From positions 22,826 through 86,825 of IMG/VR virus record IMGVR_UViG_3300020174_001540: a DNA stretch of 64,000 nucleotides. One strand, given 5' to 3'. Below the pieces are notes generated by a model. It ran no database searches, was not told the origin of the DNA, and worked only from the letters and a program-made list of their open reading frames with translations. Source of the DNA: a virus. How positions within the stretch are numbered: position 1 is the stretch's first letter; every line of letters begins with the position of its first letter. Shown piece by piece: positions 33,082 to 41,619 of this stretch. The position numbers and the translations under genes were made by a program.

Positions 33082-34226
33082 TGAAATTTCATACTATTGG
33101 CTTCATTGCCATTCTGCTGATACCGAGCTTATGCTTTGGCGCTGTAGATGAAGATGCGGGGGCAATCGGTGAATTTTCAGGATCAGGAGTCATTGAGCGT
33201 GGGAGAGATGTTATTGATGGTGGCCAAGGTGTTGGGGTGCAACCCATGGATACCGCCGTCACAGCAAAAGGCCGAATGCGAATCGACTTTATTGATGATA
33301 CGAGAGTCGATATTACCGAACACGCAAGGTTAGTAATTGATGATTTCGTTTATGACCCAAATGCTGGGACTGGTAAGCTGGGATTACGTGCGACATTGGG
33401 AACAGTACGCTATGCGTCTGGAGCAATTGCAAAGAACAGCAGAAGAAACGTCAGCATCAAAACACCGTCAGCAACGATAGGTGTACGTGGTACTGATTTC
33501 GTTATGGTGGTTGATGAAATAGGTGGCACGATGGTGACATTATTACCATCGTGTTCCATCGACTCCCTCGGAAAAACCAATTGCGTGACCGGTGAAATTT
33601 CAGTTGAGTCTGACACCGGGTTTGTTATTATGAATAAAGCATTTCAGGCAACAATAGTAAAAAGCAGATGGACAAAACCAACTAAGCCATTATTATTGGC
33701 GCTTAATGAAAGTGACATAACAAACCTTTTGATTTTAAGAAAGAAAAAACCTTTATTTGAAGAAGATGGGCAACCATTAGAACAAATGACGGATTTCCTA
33801 GATATAGATTTCTTAAATTTTGACGGTTTGGATGTTGATATTTTATCCGATAGTATTAAAGACATATGGTTAACAGAGTTTGATTTAAGAGATAGTGATT
33901 ATTATCTCGGTGAACTACTACACGACATGGTTGAACAATTAAACATTGCTTTAATGCGAAGACTTATGGGTGAATTAGATGCACAGAATGCCGAGTTCTT
34001 TAATTTCAGAGAAGAAGGTTATGATCCTGTAACAAGAATTACTTTAAACAGAGAAGATCCTAGTTGGATTTTTGAAAGAGACGATAGTGGTTATTATCAC
34101 CACCTAAGAATATATGTGGAGCAGCAATATGGATATACGATTAATATCCAACAACAGGACGAGTATGTTTGGGATTACCGTCTTGGCGTTGGTAATAATA
34201 ATATTGACATCATCCAAATCAAATAG
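33081..34226 (+). CDS. secreted FecR-domain protein
   Basis: A 381-residue protein with a signal peptide (FIAILLIPSLCFGA). Residues about 35-165 form a FecR-like beta domain ending in SIKTPSATIGVRGTDFV, which is the family hallmark. The C-terminal half is helical, without a clear domain, and the last residues NNNIDIIQIK look like a curlin repeat. FecR proteins are usually periplasmic sensors, but the domain also appears in surface adhesin loci. Its last 98 bases overlap the next gene. Confidence 0.75.
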   Translation: MKFHTIGFIAILLIPSLCFGAVDEDAGAIGEFSGSGVIERGRDVIDGGQGVGVQPMDTAVTAKGRMRIDFIDDTRVDITEHARLVIDDFVYDPNAGTGKLGLRATLGTVRYASGAIAKNSRRNVSIKTPSATIGVRGTDFVMVVDEIGGTMVTLLPSCSIDSLGKTNCVTGEISVESDTGFVIMNKAFQATIVKSRWTKPTKPLLLALNESDITNLLILRKKKPLFEEDGQPLEQMTDFLDIDFLNFDGLDVDILSDSIKDIWLTEFDLRDSDYYLGELLHDMVEQLNIALMRRLMGELDAQNAEFFNFREEGYDPVTRITLNREDPSWIFERDDSGYYHHLRIYVEQQYGYTINIQQQDEYVWDYRLGVGNNNIDIIQIK

Positions 34227-35007
34227 TGGACCAAATGAAGTTTATATGTATCAAACAGGTGACGACTTTACGTTAACTATCACCCAAGATGGCAGTCAGA
34301 ATTATATAACTGGTGTAAGTGGACAGACTAAAGGTATTGAAGGTGACAACAATACGGTTGATATGGTACAAATAGGACAGTATCATGGTATCGCAGGAAT
34401 GTTAGATGGTGATAACAATAACATAGATTTTTATCAAGGTGGCGGTGGTGACAGCGGAATGATTACTGCAATGGTAACAGGTAATAATAATGACCTGGTG
34501 GTGTGGCAAGGTAAGCATCCTGATGGTACAACTGACTTGTCAGAAGGCGGTGACCACACTGCAACGGTTACCATTACTGGTGATTATAATGATATTAAGG
34601 CCGGACAAACTGATCAAGGACAAATTAATCAAACTTATGGTAGGCATGAATTAACCGCAGAAATTACCGGTGATAGCAATGATGTTGGAATGACACAAAA
34701 AGGAAATCAAAAGCATACATTGGACCTTGATATTTCTGGTGATGGTAATGATGTTACAACTTATCAGCGTGGTGATGGCGGACAAAAAACTGCAACCATT
34801 GAAGTTTCTGGCAACTATAACGTAATTGATGTAAACCAACGTGGAACAAATTCAGCGTCAGCAACCATTTCAGTAGAAAGCATATATGGTCCTGCCTATA
34901 ATGTAACACTTAGCCAACAAACCGACACTTCTGCTAAATCATTTTCTTTAAGTGGTGTATGTAATGATCCAAATGGATGTGTCGTAAGTGTCGAGCAACA
35001 CAACTAG
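34129..35007 (+). CDS. second curlin-repeat protein
   Basis: About 292 residues. The ATG at 34129 is preferred because GGAG lies before it, giving a hydrophobic N-terminal signal (ITVLALVIIILTSS). The mature part has a long series of imperfect 20-30 residue repeats with D-N-N-V/I-D, QIGQ and TGD turns, for example TQKGNQKHTLDLDISGDGND. The repeat content is higher than in the 245-aa protein, so this may be the main fibre subunit. Overlaps the FecR gene by 98 bases. Confidence 0.75.
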   Translation: MDIRLISNNRTSMFGITVLALVIIILTSSKSNSGPNEVYMYQTGDDFTLTITQDGSQNYITGVSGQTKGIEGDNNTVDMVQIGQYHGIAGMLDGDNNNIDFYQGGGGDSGMITAMVTGNNNDLVVWQGKHPDGTTDLSEGGDHTATVTITGDYNDIKAGQTDQGQINQTYGRHELTAEITGDSNDVGMTQKGNQKHTLDLDISGDGNDVTTYQRGDGGQKTATIEVSGNYNVIDVNQRGTNSASATISVESIYGPAYNVTLSQQTDTSAKSFSLSGVCNDPNGCVVSVEQHN

Positions 35008-35015
35008 GAGAAGTA

Positions 35016-35126
35016 ATGGATACAGTCGTCGCGTTTTTCATAGCAGGATTTTTTACAGCATTCGGTTGGTGGGCAGCAAACAAAATAACAACCCAAATTG
35101 ATACACATATTGAGCAGGCTGAGTAA
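35016..35126 (+). CDS. 36-aa membrane peptide
   Basis: A single hydrophobic helix (VVAFFIAGFFTAFGWWAA) followed by a short tail. A GGAG site precedes the ATG and the stop overlaps the next start (TAATG). Small peptides of this kind are common in phage lysis or secretion loci, but a role is not shown. Confidence 0.55.
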   Translation: MDTVVAFFIAGFFTAFGWWAANKITTQIDTHIEQAE

Positions 35127-35488
35127 TGGATTTAATTTTAAGTTTGGCTTTGTCAACACATTTGGGTCTTTCTCAAGATTATAATGAAATTCATCCTCAT
35201 ATAAGATTAACTAATGATAAATATATCGCAGGCGCATATTATAACAGCGTCGAAAAATTGAGTGTATACTCAGGAATAAAATATAGTTATGGTGATATTG
35301 CAATAGAAGGAGGTGTGGCTACAGGCTATAGGCCACATCCAATAGCTCCTTATGGTAGGGTAACCTACGATTACGTGGATAATATAAGATTATTTGGGAC
35401 TACGGCATTTGAATCCGACGGCTCTGCAGCTCGAGGAGGAATTGTATTAGGAATAGAATTTATACTAAATCCACGGGAGAAGCAATGA
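35126..35488 (+). CDS. small beta-barrel-like outer-membrane protein
   Basis: A 120-residue protein with a short hydrophobic start and alternating beta strands (YIAGAYYNSVEKL, SVYSGIKYSYGDIAI, GGIVLGIEFI). Such a pattern fits an outer-membrane barrel or half barrel, perhaps 6-8 strands. It could stabilise or localise the CsgG pore. Family not identified. Confidence 0.55.
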   Translation: MDLILSLALSTHLGLSQDYNEIHPHIRLTNDKYIAGAYYNSVEKLSVYSGIKYSYGDIAIEGGVATGYRPHPIAPYGRVTYDYVDNIRLFGTTAFESDGSAARGGIVLGIEFILNPREKQ

Positions 35489-37479
35489 AACATTTACTAT
35501 TAACAACTGCATTAGTCATACCAAGCTGGGCTATTGCTGATACTTCGAGTTTACAAACATCATCTCACGGTTTACTTGAGAACCAATGGGTTAAAGCTGG
35601 CATTAATAAAGACTCAGGCACATTTGGCTCTGGCGGAAGTACATCACCGGGCCTGTTATTTGATCCTGAAGGTTCGGGTACATTTAATTCTAGTTATGAT
35701 TATCTGACGCCTGGCTCGCCGTTTGACGGACAAGCACTAAAGGTAGATGGCACAAATAAAGCAAATAATAATACAGGCTCAAAAACTATCGTTGACTCTG
35801 ACGGTTTAACAGACGGCACAGACAGCATGACTTGGAGTGGTGATGTTGATGTTGATGGCGGTACATGGAATGTTGAAAATACATTTACATTAGAAGATAA
35901 TAAACCATACATTGATGTTGAAACAAAAATTACCGCAGGTTCTGATGCTGATACTGTAGCATATGGTAAATTTATTGACCCAGACTCACAAGGTATGCCG
36001 GGAGATAGTTCATCAACAGATAACGTACTTGGGTATTCAGGTGTTCCTGATACAAACATTGCCTTTTCAGAAGCAACTGTTTCAAAGTATGCATTAGGTG
36101 TTTATTCAACGGATACAAACACTACTGCAGGCGTCAATGGTTGGTCACAAGAAGCAGATGGATATAACGGAACAAGTTATACAGATGCCGAAGGCAATGC
36201 TGTCAATTACGGCAATTCAGATGATACTATTGGTATTAGTTGGTCTTGGACTGGTGTATCAACAGGCGACATTCTTACAGCAAAATATGCTTATATCTTC
36301 GGCCCATCAGCGTTTGATGCACTTGATGATGCAGTAGATGGTGGAGCAGGCGGTGGTACTCCTGGTGAATTACCTACAGGGTGGTCACTTGATGATGTTG
36401 GATCAGCAACAGATGCTGCCGAAAGCGGCGGAGCACCAACAGTTGTAAGTACCGCAACCGAAACTATTACTTCAACATCAGAAGCAATAAGCACAACACT
36501 ACCTGTTTTAACTGGTGCAATCACAACGCATGACTCATCTACAGCTGACGGTGTTCAAACTATTGACCGTGAAACTACTACGACTGTAACAACACCGATG
36601 GATGTAACAACCACAAGCTTTGTTAGAACTACTGATACTATGAGTGACGGCAGCGAAGTTGTTACAGACGGTACTCCAACATCAACTACAGTTGTTCGTA
36701 ATGATGCTGTTGTAACTGTAACTGATCCAGGTTCATTCGTTGGACGTATGGATCAAGCATCGCAATTAATCGGATTAAATACTCATCGCAATTTAAATAT
36801 AGCTGATGGCGTATCAGTAGGTCGCATTAACCATTCGATGGGTGATAACTACGAAGCAACATCAACGGTGGTTGGTCTTGGTCACACACTTGTAACCGAC
36901 GATGCGTTAAGACTAAGCCTAGGTATTAATAGAATTGATACTGAAATGTCAGAAGGCGGCGATGGTGAAATAATAACAAACGCTGTGTCTGCTGAATTAG
37001 GAAAGGCAATAGAAGATAAAGACATTACCGTCGTAGGACGAGTAAACATGGCTAAATCTGATATTGAATATTCAAGAACAATCGGTACTTTTTCTGCGGC
37101 AGGTGAAACATCAGCTTCTGACGTTTCTGCTGGGCTAACAATTGAAAAATCAACTGGTTCTGTTAGACCTTTCGGTGGATTAACTATCGGAAAATCAAGC
37201 ACTGATGGATGGACTGAAACCGGAGATGTTCAAGCTGTTTTAACTCATGATGAAGCAGACGCTACATACAGATATGGTACAATAGGTTTCAATATTGATG
37301 AAGGACCAATTACCGCTACATTTAGTAAAAACATTGGCGACAATGATGCCACTAATATAAGAATTGGTTTTGAACAAGAAATAAATGAATATGCTATTGT
37401 CGGTGTAGATTATAATAGAACTTTGGATGAAGATAATTCAAGCAATTATTTCTCAGCAGGTATCAAGATACGGTTTTAA
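35485..37479 (+). CDS. autotransporter-like outer-membrane protein
   Basis: A 664-residue protein with a signal peptide (cut near AIADTS). The N-terminal 270 residues form a secreted beta-rich domain, a Ser/Thr-rich linker spans about 300-410, and from about 420 to the end is a barrel domain with alternating strands finishing in NYFSAGIKIRF, where C-terminal Phe is the outer-membrane insertion signal. It resembles an autotransporter adhesin without a recognisable passenger enzyme. It closes the cassette, tail to tail with the minus genes. Confidence 0.75.
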   Translation: MKHLLLTTALVIPSWAIADTSSLQTSSHGLLENQWVKAGINKDSGTFGSGGSTSPGLLFDPEGSGTFNSSYDYLTPGSPFDGQALKVDGTNKANNNTGSKTIVDSDGLTDGTDSMTWSGDVDVDGGTWNVENTFTLEDNKPYIDVETKITAGSDADTVAYGKFIDPDSQGMPGDSSSTDNVLGYSGVPDTNIAFSEATVSKYALGVYSTDTNTTAGVNGWSQEADGYNGTSYTDAEGNAVNYGNSDDTIGISWSWTGVSTGDILTAKYAYIFGPSAFDALDDAVDGGAGGGTPGELPTGWSLDDVGSATDAAESGGAPTVVSTATETITSTSEAISTTLPVLTGAITTHDSSTADGVQTIDRETTTTVTTPMDVTTTSFVRTTDTMSDGSEVVTDGTPTSTTVVRNDAVVTVTDPGSFVGRMDQASQLIGLNTHRNLNIADGVSVGRINHSMGDNYEATSTVVGLGHTLVTDDALRLSLGINRIDTEMSEGGDGEIITNAVSAELGKAIEDKDITVVGRVNMAKSDIEYSRTIGTFSAAGETSASDVSAGLTIEKSTGSVRPFGGLTIGKSSTDGWTETGDVQAVLTHDEADATYRYGTIGFNIDEGPITATFSKNIGDNDATNIRIGFEQEINEYAIVGVDYNRTLDEDNSSNYFSAGIKIRF

Positions 37480-37915
37480 ATCTCGGTAACACCACACCGC
37501 ATTGTTCCATAATCTTATAGAGTGTAAGTAATGCTTCGCACTCAAATTCATGGTAGGTTTTTTGATTTAAAACAATTGTATCTAATTCAGGAATGTCCAT
37601 AGGGGCTATTACAATCTTATGAGGTAATAGCCCGCCGACATTAACAAGTCCTTCGACAATAGGAGAGTTTGCTCTTGTTGTAATACCGATGATACAGTCA
37701 GCAAAAGTTCCGTATTCATATATCCATCTTTTATGCCAACCCTCATCACCACCCAAGGCGGTTAGGTGAATAGCATCAGGTGCAAAGCAATGTTTGCCAA
37801 GATGCCTTGTCATATCAGATGCAGCGTGTTGAGCAATAGCAAGGTTTCCGCCATTGCCTACAATAGCAATCTTTGGTGAATGAGATATTTTTTTAATAAG
37901 ATTAAGATCTATCAA
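37463..37915 (-). CDS. SIS-domain phosphoheptose isomerase-like protein (GmhA type)
   Basis: A 150-residue protein with GNGGNLAIAQHAASDM near 21-36, close to the GNGGSAADAQHFAAEL segment of GmhA, and GITTRANSPIVEGL near 76-89. GmhA makes D-glycero-heptose for LPS core. It lies next to a KdsB-like gene, so the pair may alter LPS. The 3' end overlaps the autotransporter gene by 17 bases. Confidence 0.75.
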   Translation of the reverse strand: MIDLNLIKKISHSPKIAIVGNGGNLAIAQHAASDMTRHLGKHCFAPDAIHLTALGGDEGWHKRWIYEYGTFADCIIGITTRANSPIVEGLVNVGGLLPHKIVIAPMDIPELDTIVLNQKTYHEFECEALLTLYKIMEQCGVVLPRFKTVS

Positions 37916-38591
37916 GGTATTCCTCCACTAATTTTATATCGTCTGGTACATCAACCGCAGGTGTACGTTCATTAATCATATATGGTATAACATCAACCAT
38001 TCCTATGAATGCTAATGTGTCTAGTCCTTTATGTGCATATACTAATTCTTGATCATATTCTGGAAAATGCATAATTGTACCAAGATCATATGCATATAAG
38101 CCATTAATACCAACAAGATTAGGACTATCAATTAATTCACGGTCAGGTGTTCGTGTTAAGTAAACAATTTTCCCATTGCTGATAACAGCCTTAACTACGT
38201 TTACATTACTTCTTTCTTCATCGGTTAATGGATAACAACACTGAACCATTTCAGCATTTGTTTCAAACATTTTACGAATGATTCCAGATATCATTTCAGG
38301 TGTAACACACGGTTCATCACTTTGTAAATTCACAATATAATCAGCATCAGTTTGAATAACCGCCTCAGCAACTCGTGAAGTACAAGTGTTGTGAATCTTT
38401 TTTGTTTTAATAAGATTAGGCGCCCATATGCTGTCGTATTCGTCAGCAGCTACATATACTTTATTAATATCTGCGCAAGCGTTCGCGTTATCAATACAAT
38501 GATTAAGAACAGATTTACCGTTTACTTCGGCAAATATTTTGCTTGGGAAACGAGTTGATCCTGTTCTTGCTGGTATAATACAATCAATCAT
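37902..38591 (-). CDS. KdsB-like CMP-sugar cytidylyltransferase
   Basis: A 229-residue nucleotidyltransferase. CIIPARTGSTRFPSKIF near 4-20 is the KdsB (CMP-KDO synthetase) N-terminus, and VNLQSDEPCVTPEMI near 87-101 is the Asp-containing metal loop (KdsB has QGDEP). It would activate KDO or a related acidic sugar with CTP. It lies beside the GmhA-like gene, supporting LPS sugar supply. Confidence 0.82.
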   Translation of the reverse strand: MIDCIIPARTGSTRFPSKIFAEVNGKSVLNHCIDNANACADINKVYVAADEYDSIWAPNLIKTKKIHNTCTSRVAEAVIQTDADYIVNLQSDEPCVTPEMISGIIRKMFETNAEMVQCCYPLTDEERSNVNVVKAVISNGKIVYLTRTPDRELIDSPNLVGINGLYAYDLGTIMHFPEYDQELVYAHKGLDTLAFIGMVDVIPYMINERTPAVDVPDDIKLVEEYLDRS

Positions 38592-39414
38592 TTAATATAT
38601 TCCTTATTTCCTCGGGTTTCAAATATGATATAGTTGAATACTCGATAGGTGCGGATACAGCTTCATTTCTGAATTGTAATATTTTGTTTGGGCTGATACC
38701 CATAAATCCCCACGTGTCGGGTAAGTTATCATAATAGTGAGTATATTTGGTTGTCGGTGTTCCCGTCATTCCTGCGGTGTAATAAGTACCGCCGTCATAA
38801 CTAAAATGGTGTGTGGTTGATAACAATATATCATAGATTTCTTCCATTGTCAAGGAGTAATGAATAAATTTTACACCATACCCAAACTCGTGAGCAATTT
38901 TAGTTATGTTCGGTAATATTGTTTTTTCTTTTTCCATTAATCCGCCGATCCGTCGCTTTGACATTAACGGTTCAGATTTATGAATTGAAACGAATTTACC
39001 TTTCTTATTCCATTGTTTTTTAAACGGCCATAATTGATTTACCGTCCAAGGTGTTGCAACTGTCTGCTTTTGTTCGTACCGATATATGCTTACAATCATA
39101 CCATTCTTAGGAGGTAGCATATTATTAAGAAACCATTTCATAACATCATATGAGGTTTCGGCATTACTAGGTTTACGTTTAAATGGATTGATAAATTGTT
39201 CAGGCCACATAATAGAAACACGATATGGGCCTTGTGCATAGTCTTCATCTGACATTAATTGTGCTTTAAAGAAAACATCACTTAATAAACACATAATAGT
39301 GCAGTGAGCATGGGCTGTATCAGCACAAAAACGTACTATGTGGGATGATGTTGGCAGTGAAATGCTTTTATTATTTTCACAACCTATATAAATAGTTTCA
39401 ATTAGATTTGCCAT
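38584..39414 (-). CDS. hypothetical, possible GT9-like glycosyltransferase
   Basis: About 276 residues from the ATG at 39414, which has GGAT at normal spacing (the ATG at 39426 is less well placed). A C-terminal FSYDGGTYYTAGMTGTP resembles the HxGxxHLAxxxGxP loop of heptosyltransferases (GT9), and with GmhA-like and KdsB-like neighbours this is plausible. The assignment is weak, and it may have a different role. Confidence 0.5.
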   Translation of the reverse strand: MANLIETIYIGCENNKSISLPTSSHIVRFCADTAHAHCTIMCLLSDVFFKAQLMSDEDYAQGPYRVSIMWPEQFINPFKRKPSNAETSYDVMKWFLNNMLPPKNGMIVSIYRYEQKQTVATPWTVNQLWPFKKQWNKKGKFVSIHKSEPLMSKRRIGGLMEKEKTILPNITKIAHEFGYGVKFIHYSLTMEEIYDILLSTTHHFSYDGGTYYTAGMTGTPTTKYTHYYDNLPDTWGFMGISPNKILQFRNEAVSAPIEYSTISYLKPEEIRNILND

Positions 39415-39437
39415 GATATAATCCATTAATAAAATAA

Positions 39438-39445
39438 TATTTATA
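39438..39445 (-). promoter_or_regulatory. T4-type late box TATAAATA for the LPS-sugar genes
   Basis: A perfect late box on the minus strand about 25 bases before the start at 39414, so the three leftward sugar genes appear to be late. The overlapping plus strand has no late box. Confidence 0.5.
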
Positions 39446-39457
39446 AGGAGTATAAGA

Positions 39458-39580
39458 ATGATAGGTCAAGAGAGATTTTGTAAAAAGTGTGGTCACCGCT
39501 GCCACTGTTATGCATCAGACTGTAAAGAATGCGTCAATGATGTTTGCACAAGCTGCGACTGCAAGAAAGATAAAGAATGA
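39458..39580 (+). CDS. 40-aa cysteine-rich peptide
   Basis: Nine cysteines and two histidines in 40 residues, in pairs like FCKKCGHRCHC, DCKECVNDVC and CTSCDC, so it must bind zinc or another metal. A perfect AAGGAG ribosome site precedes the ATG, and the stop overlaps the adenylate cyclase start (ATGA). It could be a metal-binding adaptor or a small sensor regulator, but that is speculation. Confidence 0.6.
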   Translation: MIGQERFCKKCGHRCHCYASDCKECVNDVCTSCDCKKDKE

Positions 39581-41619
39581 AAAATATTTTATTATCTCCT
39601 ATATGGAGCATATTATTGTTAGGGTTACTTGCTTGGCTGCATACTATTAATCCTTCATTCATTGAAAGTTTAAGATTACGGTATTTTGACCAGCTTATTG
39701 TAAATCAAGAGGTTGTCCCAAATAACATTTATTCAGTAAACATTGATGAAGATGCAATAACCGAATATGGACAATGGCCATTTCCTAGACAAGTATACTC
39801 AGAATTTATTATAGATCTGTACAATAGAGGTGCAGGTCTTGTTGTTTTAAATATTCTTATGTCTGAACCTGATAGATCCGGCGGAGATGAAGACCTTGCT
39901 ATAACTATGCAGCAAGTACCAATAATTTTAACCATGCTTGGAGCTGAGGAGAACAAAAATGAAGCGATTAATCCAGGAGCCTCTATTATTAATAGCGATT
40001 ATATTTCTCTCATTCCAAGTGTACCTGGGATTATCGCTAACATCAATGAGCTTGAAACTAATGCAGTGGGGTCAGGAATCATCAACACATTCCCAGAGAT
40101 CGACGGGGTTACCCGCAGAGCACCGTTGGTATTCGAGTCCGGGGGGAACCTCTTCCCTAATGTCACCCTTGAGGTATTGCGAGTCCTTGCCGGAGACCCA
40201 TCCTTCCAAATCAAGTTGTCGCCGCTCGGGGTTGATAAATTAAGAATACCACAATTTGGAATGATACCAACAAATGAGGTTGGCGAGGTATGGATAGATT
40301 GGTCTCAAGGTTATCAATCAGAATCAATAATGAATTTGCCAGATGATTTAGGAGGTGCTGTAGTATTTGTTGGACCAACAGCTGCAGGTACTATTCAACC
40401 GATTTCAACTGCGGTTGGTGGAGTATATCCACAAGAAATACAAGCAGCAATGCTTGGTACTGTATTTAATGAGTCAAACATCACACGTCACGCCGATGCA
40501 AAAGCATGGGGTGAACTGGCTGCTCTAATTGTAGCAGGGCTATTAATAATTGGTTTATCCTATTGGACTTTTATAGGCATCGGCGCATTCGTATTAACGA
40601 TTGGCGGCTTTATAGGAGGGTCTATCTATGTATTCCAAAGTTCAAATTTACTTATTGACGGCATCACTATTTCTGTTATGCTGTTCCTTGTTGGTAGTTT
40701 ACGATATATTGTAAAATTCGTAGACGAGTTTTTACAGAAACAAGCAATCAAAAAACAATTCGCGGGTTACGCTTCACCAACGGTTGTTAAGTTATTACAA
40801 GAAAATCCGTCGTTAGTTAAGGATGGGCAAAAGAAAGACGTATCAATAGTATTCAGTGACCTTCGCGGTTTTACTCCTTTAGGAGAAAGCTTTGGCGATG
40901 ATGTTAAAGGCTTAACGGAGATTATGAATGGTTATATGGATGCAATAACCGAACCAGTATTAGATGCCAATGGCATGATTATTAAGTATATCGGCGATGC
41001 TTCAATGCATATTCACAACGCACCGATAGATGATCCTGACCACCCACGAACCGCGGTGCAAGTGGCTTTCAAAATGCTGAAAGCAGTGGAGAAATTTAAT
41101 GTGGCACTTCAAAGAAGTAACCGGCCGCCAGTGGGCATGGGTGCTGGTATTAATTCTGGCCTGGGTTACATTGGGGAGATGGGTAGTAGTAAGCGGCACA
41201 GCTACGACATACTTGGGGATGCTGTATCAACAGCAGCAAGAATTGAGTCTAAATGTAAAGAATATGGAATGGTACTCCTCATTGGAGAAGAAACGCAACG
41301 CCACACAGCTGATGAATTCTTTTACCTCAAGATCGACGACTTGGCAGTCAAAGGTAAATCGGTAGGAATTGGAATTTGGACAGCACTTGATGATGTAAAA
41401 CAACCATGGTATGCAGCACAGAAAAAACACCAAGAAATGTTTGCTGCGTATCAAGCACAAGATTTTGATAAAGCTATTGAACTATGTGATATATTACATG
41501 GCCACTTTGATAATAAAATGGACGGATATTATGATATGTGGAAAGAAAGATGTGAATATATGAAAACACAAGACCTTCCAGAAGATTGGAACGGCGTATT
41601 TATTGCGACCACAAAATGA
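39577..41619 (+). CDS. CHASE2-domain adenylate cyclase
   Basis: A 680-residue membrane cyclase. TM1 is at 8-22. The CHASE2 periplasmic sensor spans about 30-305 (YSVNIDEDAITEYGQWPFPR near the start). Three transmembrane helices follow at about 310-375, then a class III cyclase domain at about 415-600. Metal Asp residues lie in VFSDLRGFT (about 428) and IGDASMHIHN (about 473), and Lys in IIKYIG with Asp in YDILGDAVS are the adenine-selecting residues. It would make cAMP in the host inner membrane in response to an envelope signal. Base composition is uneven along the gene. Confidence 0.88.
   Translation: MKNILLSPIWSILLLGLLAWLHTINPSFIESLRLRYFDQLIVNQEVVPNNIYSVNIDEDAITEYGQWPFPRQVYSEFIIDLYNRGAGLVVLNILMSEPDRSGGDEDLAITMQQVPIILTMLGAEENKNEAINPGASIINSDYISLIPSVPGIIANINELETNAVGSGIINTFPEIDGVTRRAPLVFESGGNLFPNVTLEVLRVLAGDPSFQIKLSPLGVDKLRIPQFGMIPTNEVGEVWIDWSQGYQSESIMNLPDDLGGAVVFVGPTAAGTIQPISTAVGGVYPQEIQAAMLGTVFNESNITRHADAKAWGELAALIVAGLLIIGLSYWTFIGIGAFVLTIGGFIGGSIYVFQSSNLLIDGITISVMLFLVGSLRYIVKFVDEFLQKQAIKKQFAGYASPTVVKLLQENPSLVKDGQKKDVSIVFSDLRGFTPLGESFGDDVKGLTEIMNGYMDAITEPVLDANGMIIKYIGDASMHIHNAPIDDPDHPRTAVQVAFKMLKAVEKFNVALQRSNRPPVGMGAGINSGLGYIGEMGSSKRHSYDILGDAVSTAARIESKCKEYGMVLLIGEETQRHTADEFFYLKIDDLAVKGKSVGIGIWTALDDVKQPWYAAQKKHQEMFAAYQAQDFDKAIELCDILHGHFDNKMDGYYDMWKERCEYMKTQDLPEDWNGVFIATTK

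Noticed and set aside
32344-35007. Repeats as a CRISPR array or DNA tandem repeat
   Set aside because: The periodicity is in the protein (curlin-type Q/N-G-D turns); the DNA repeats are neither identical nor spaced by unique spacers.
36882-37202. A 106-codon antisense frame across the autotransporter gene
   Set aside because: It mirrors a low-complexity region on the coding strand, with no ribosome site or coupling.
37480-37915. A terminator at the convergent end of the curli-like cassette
   Set aside because: The converging genes overlap by 17 bases and no hairpin with a U run was found.
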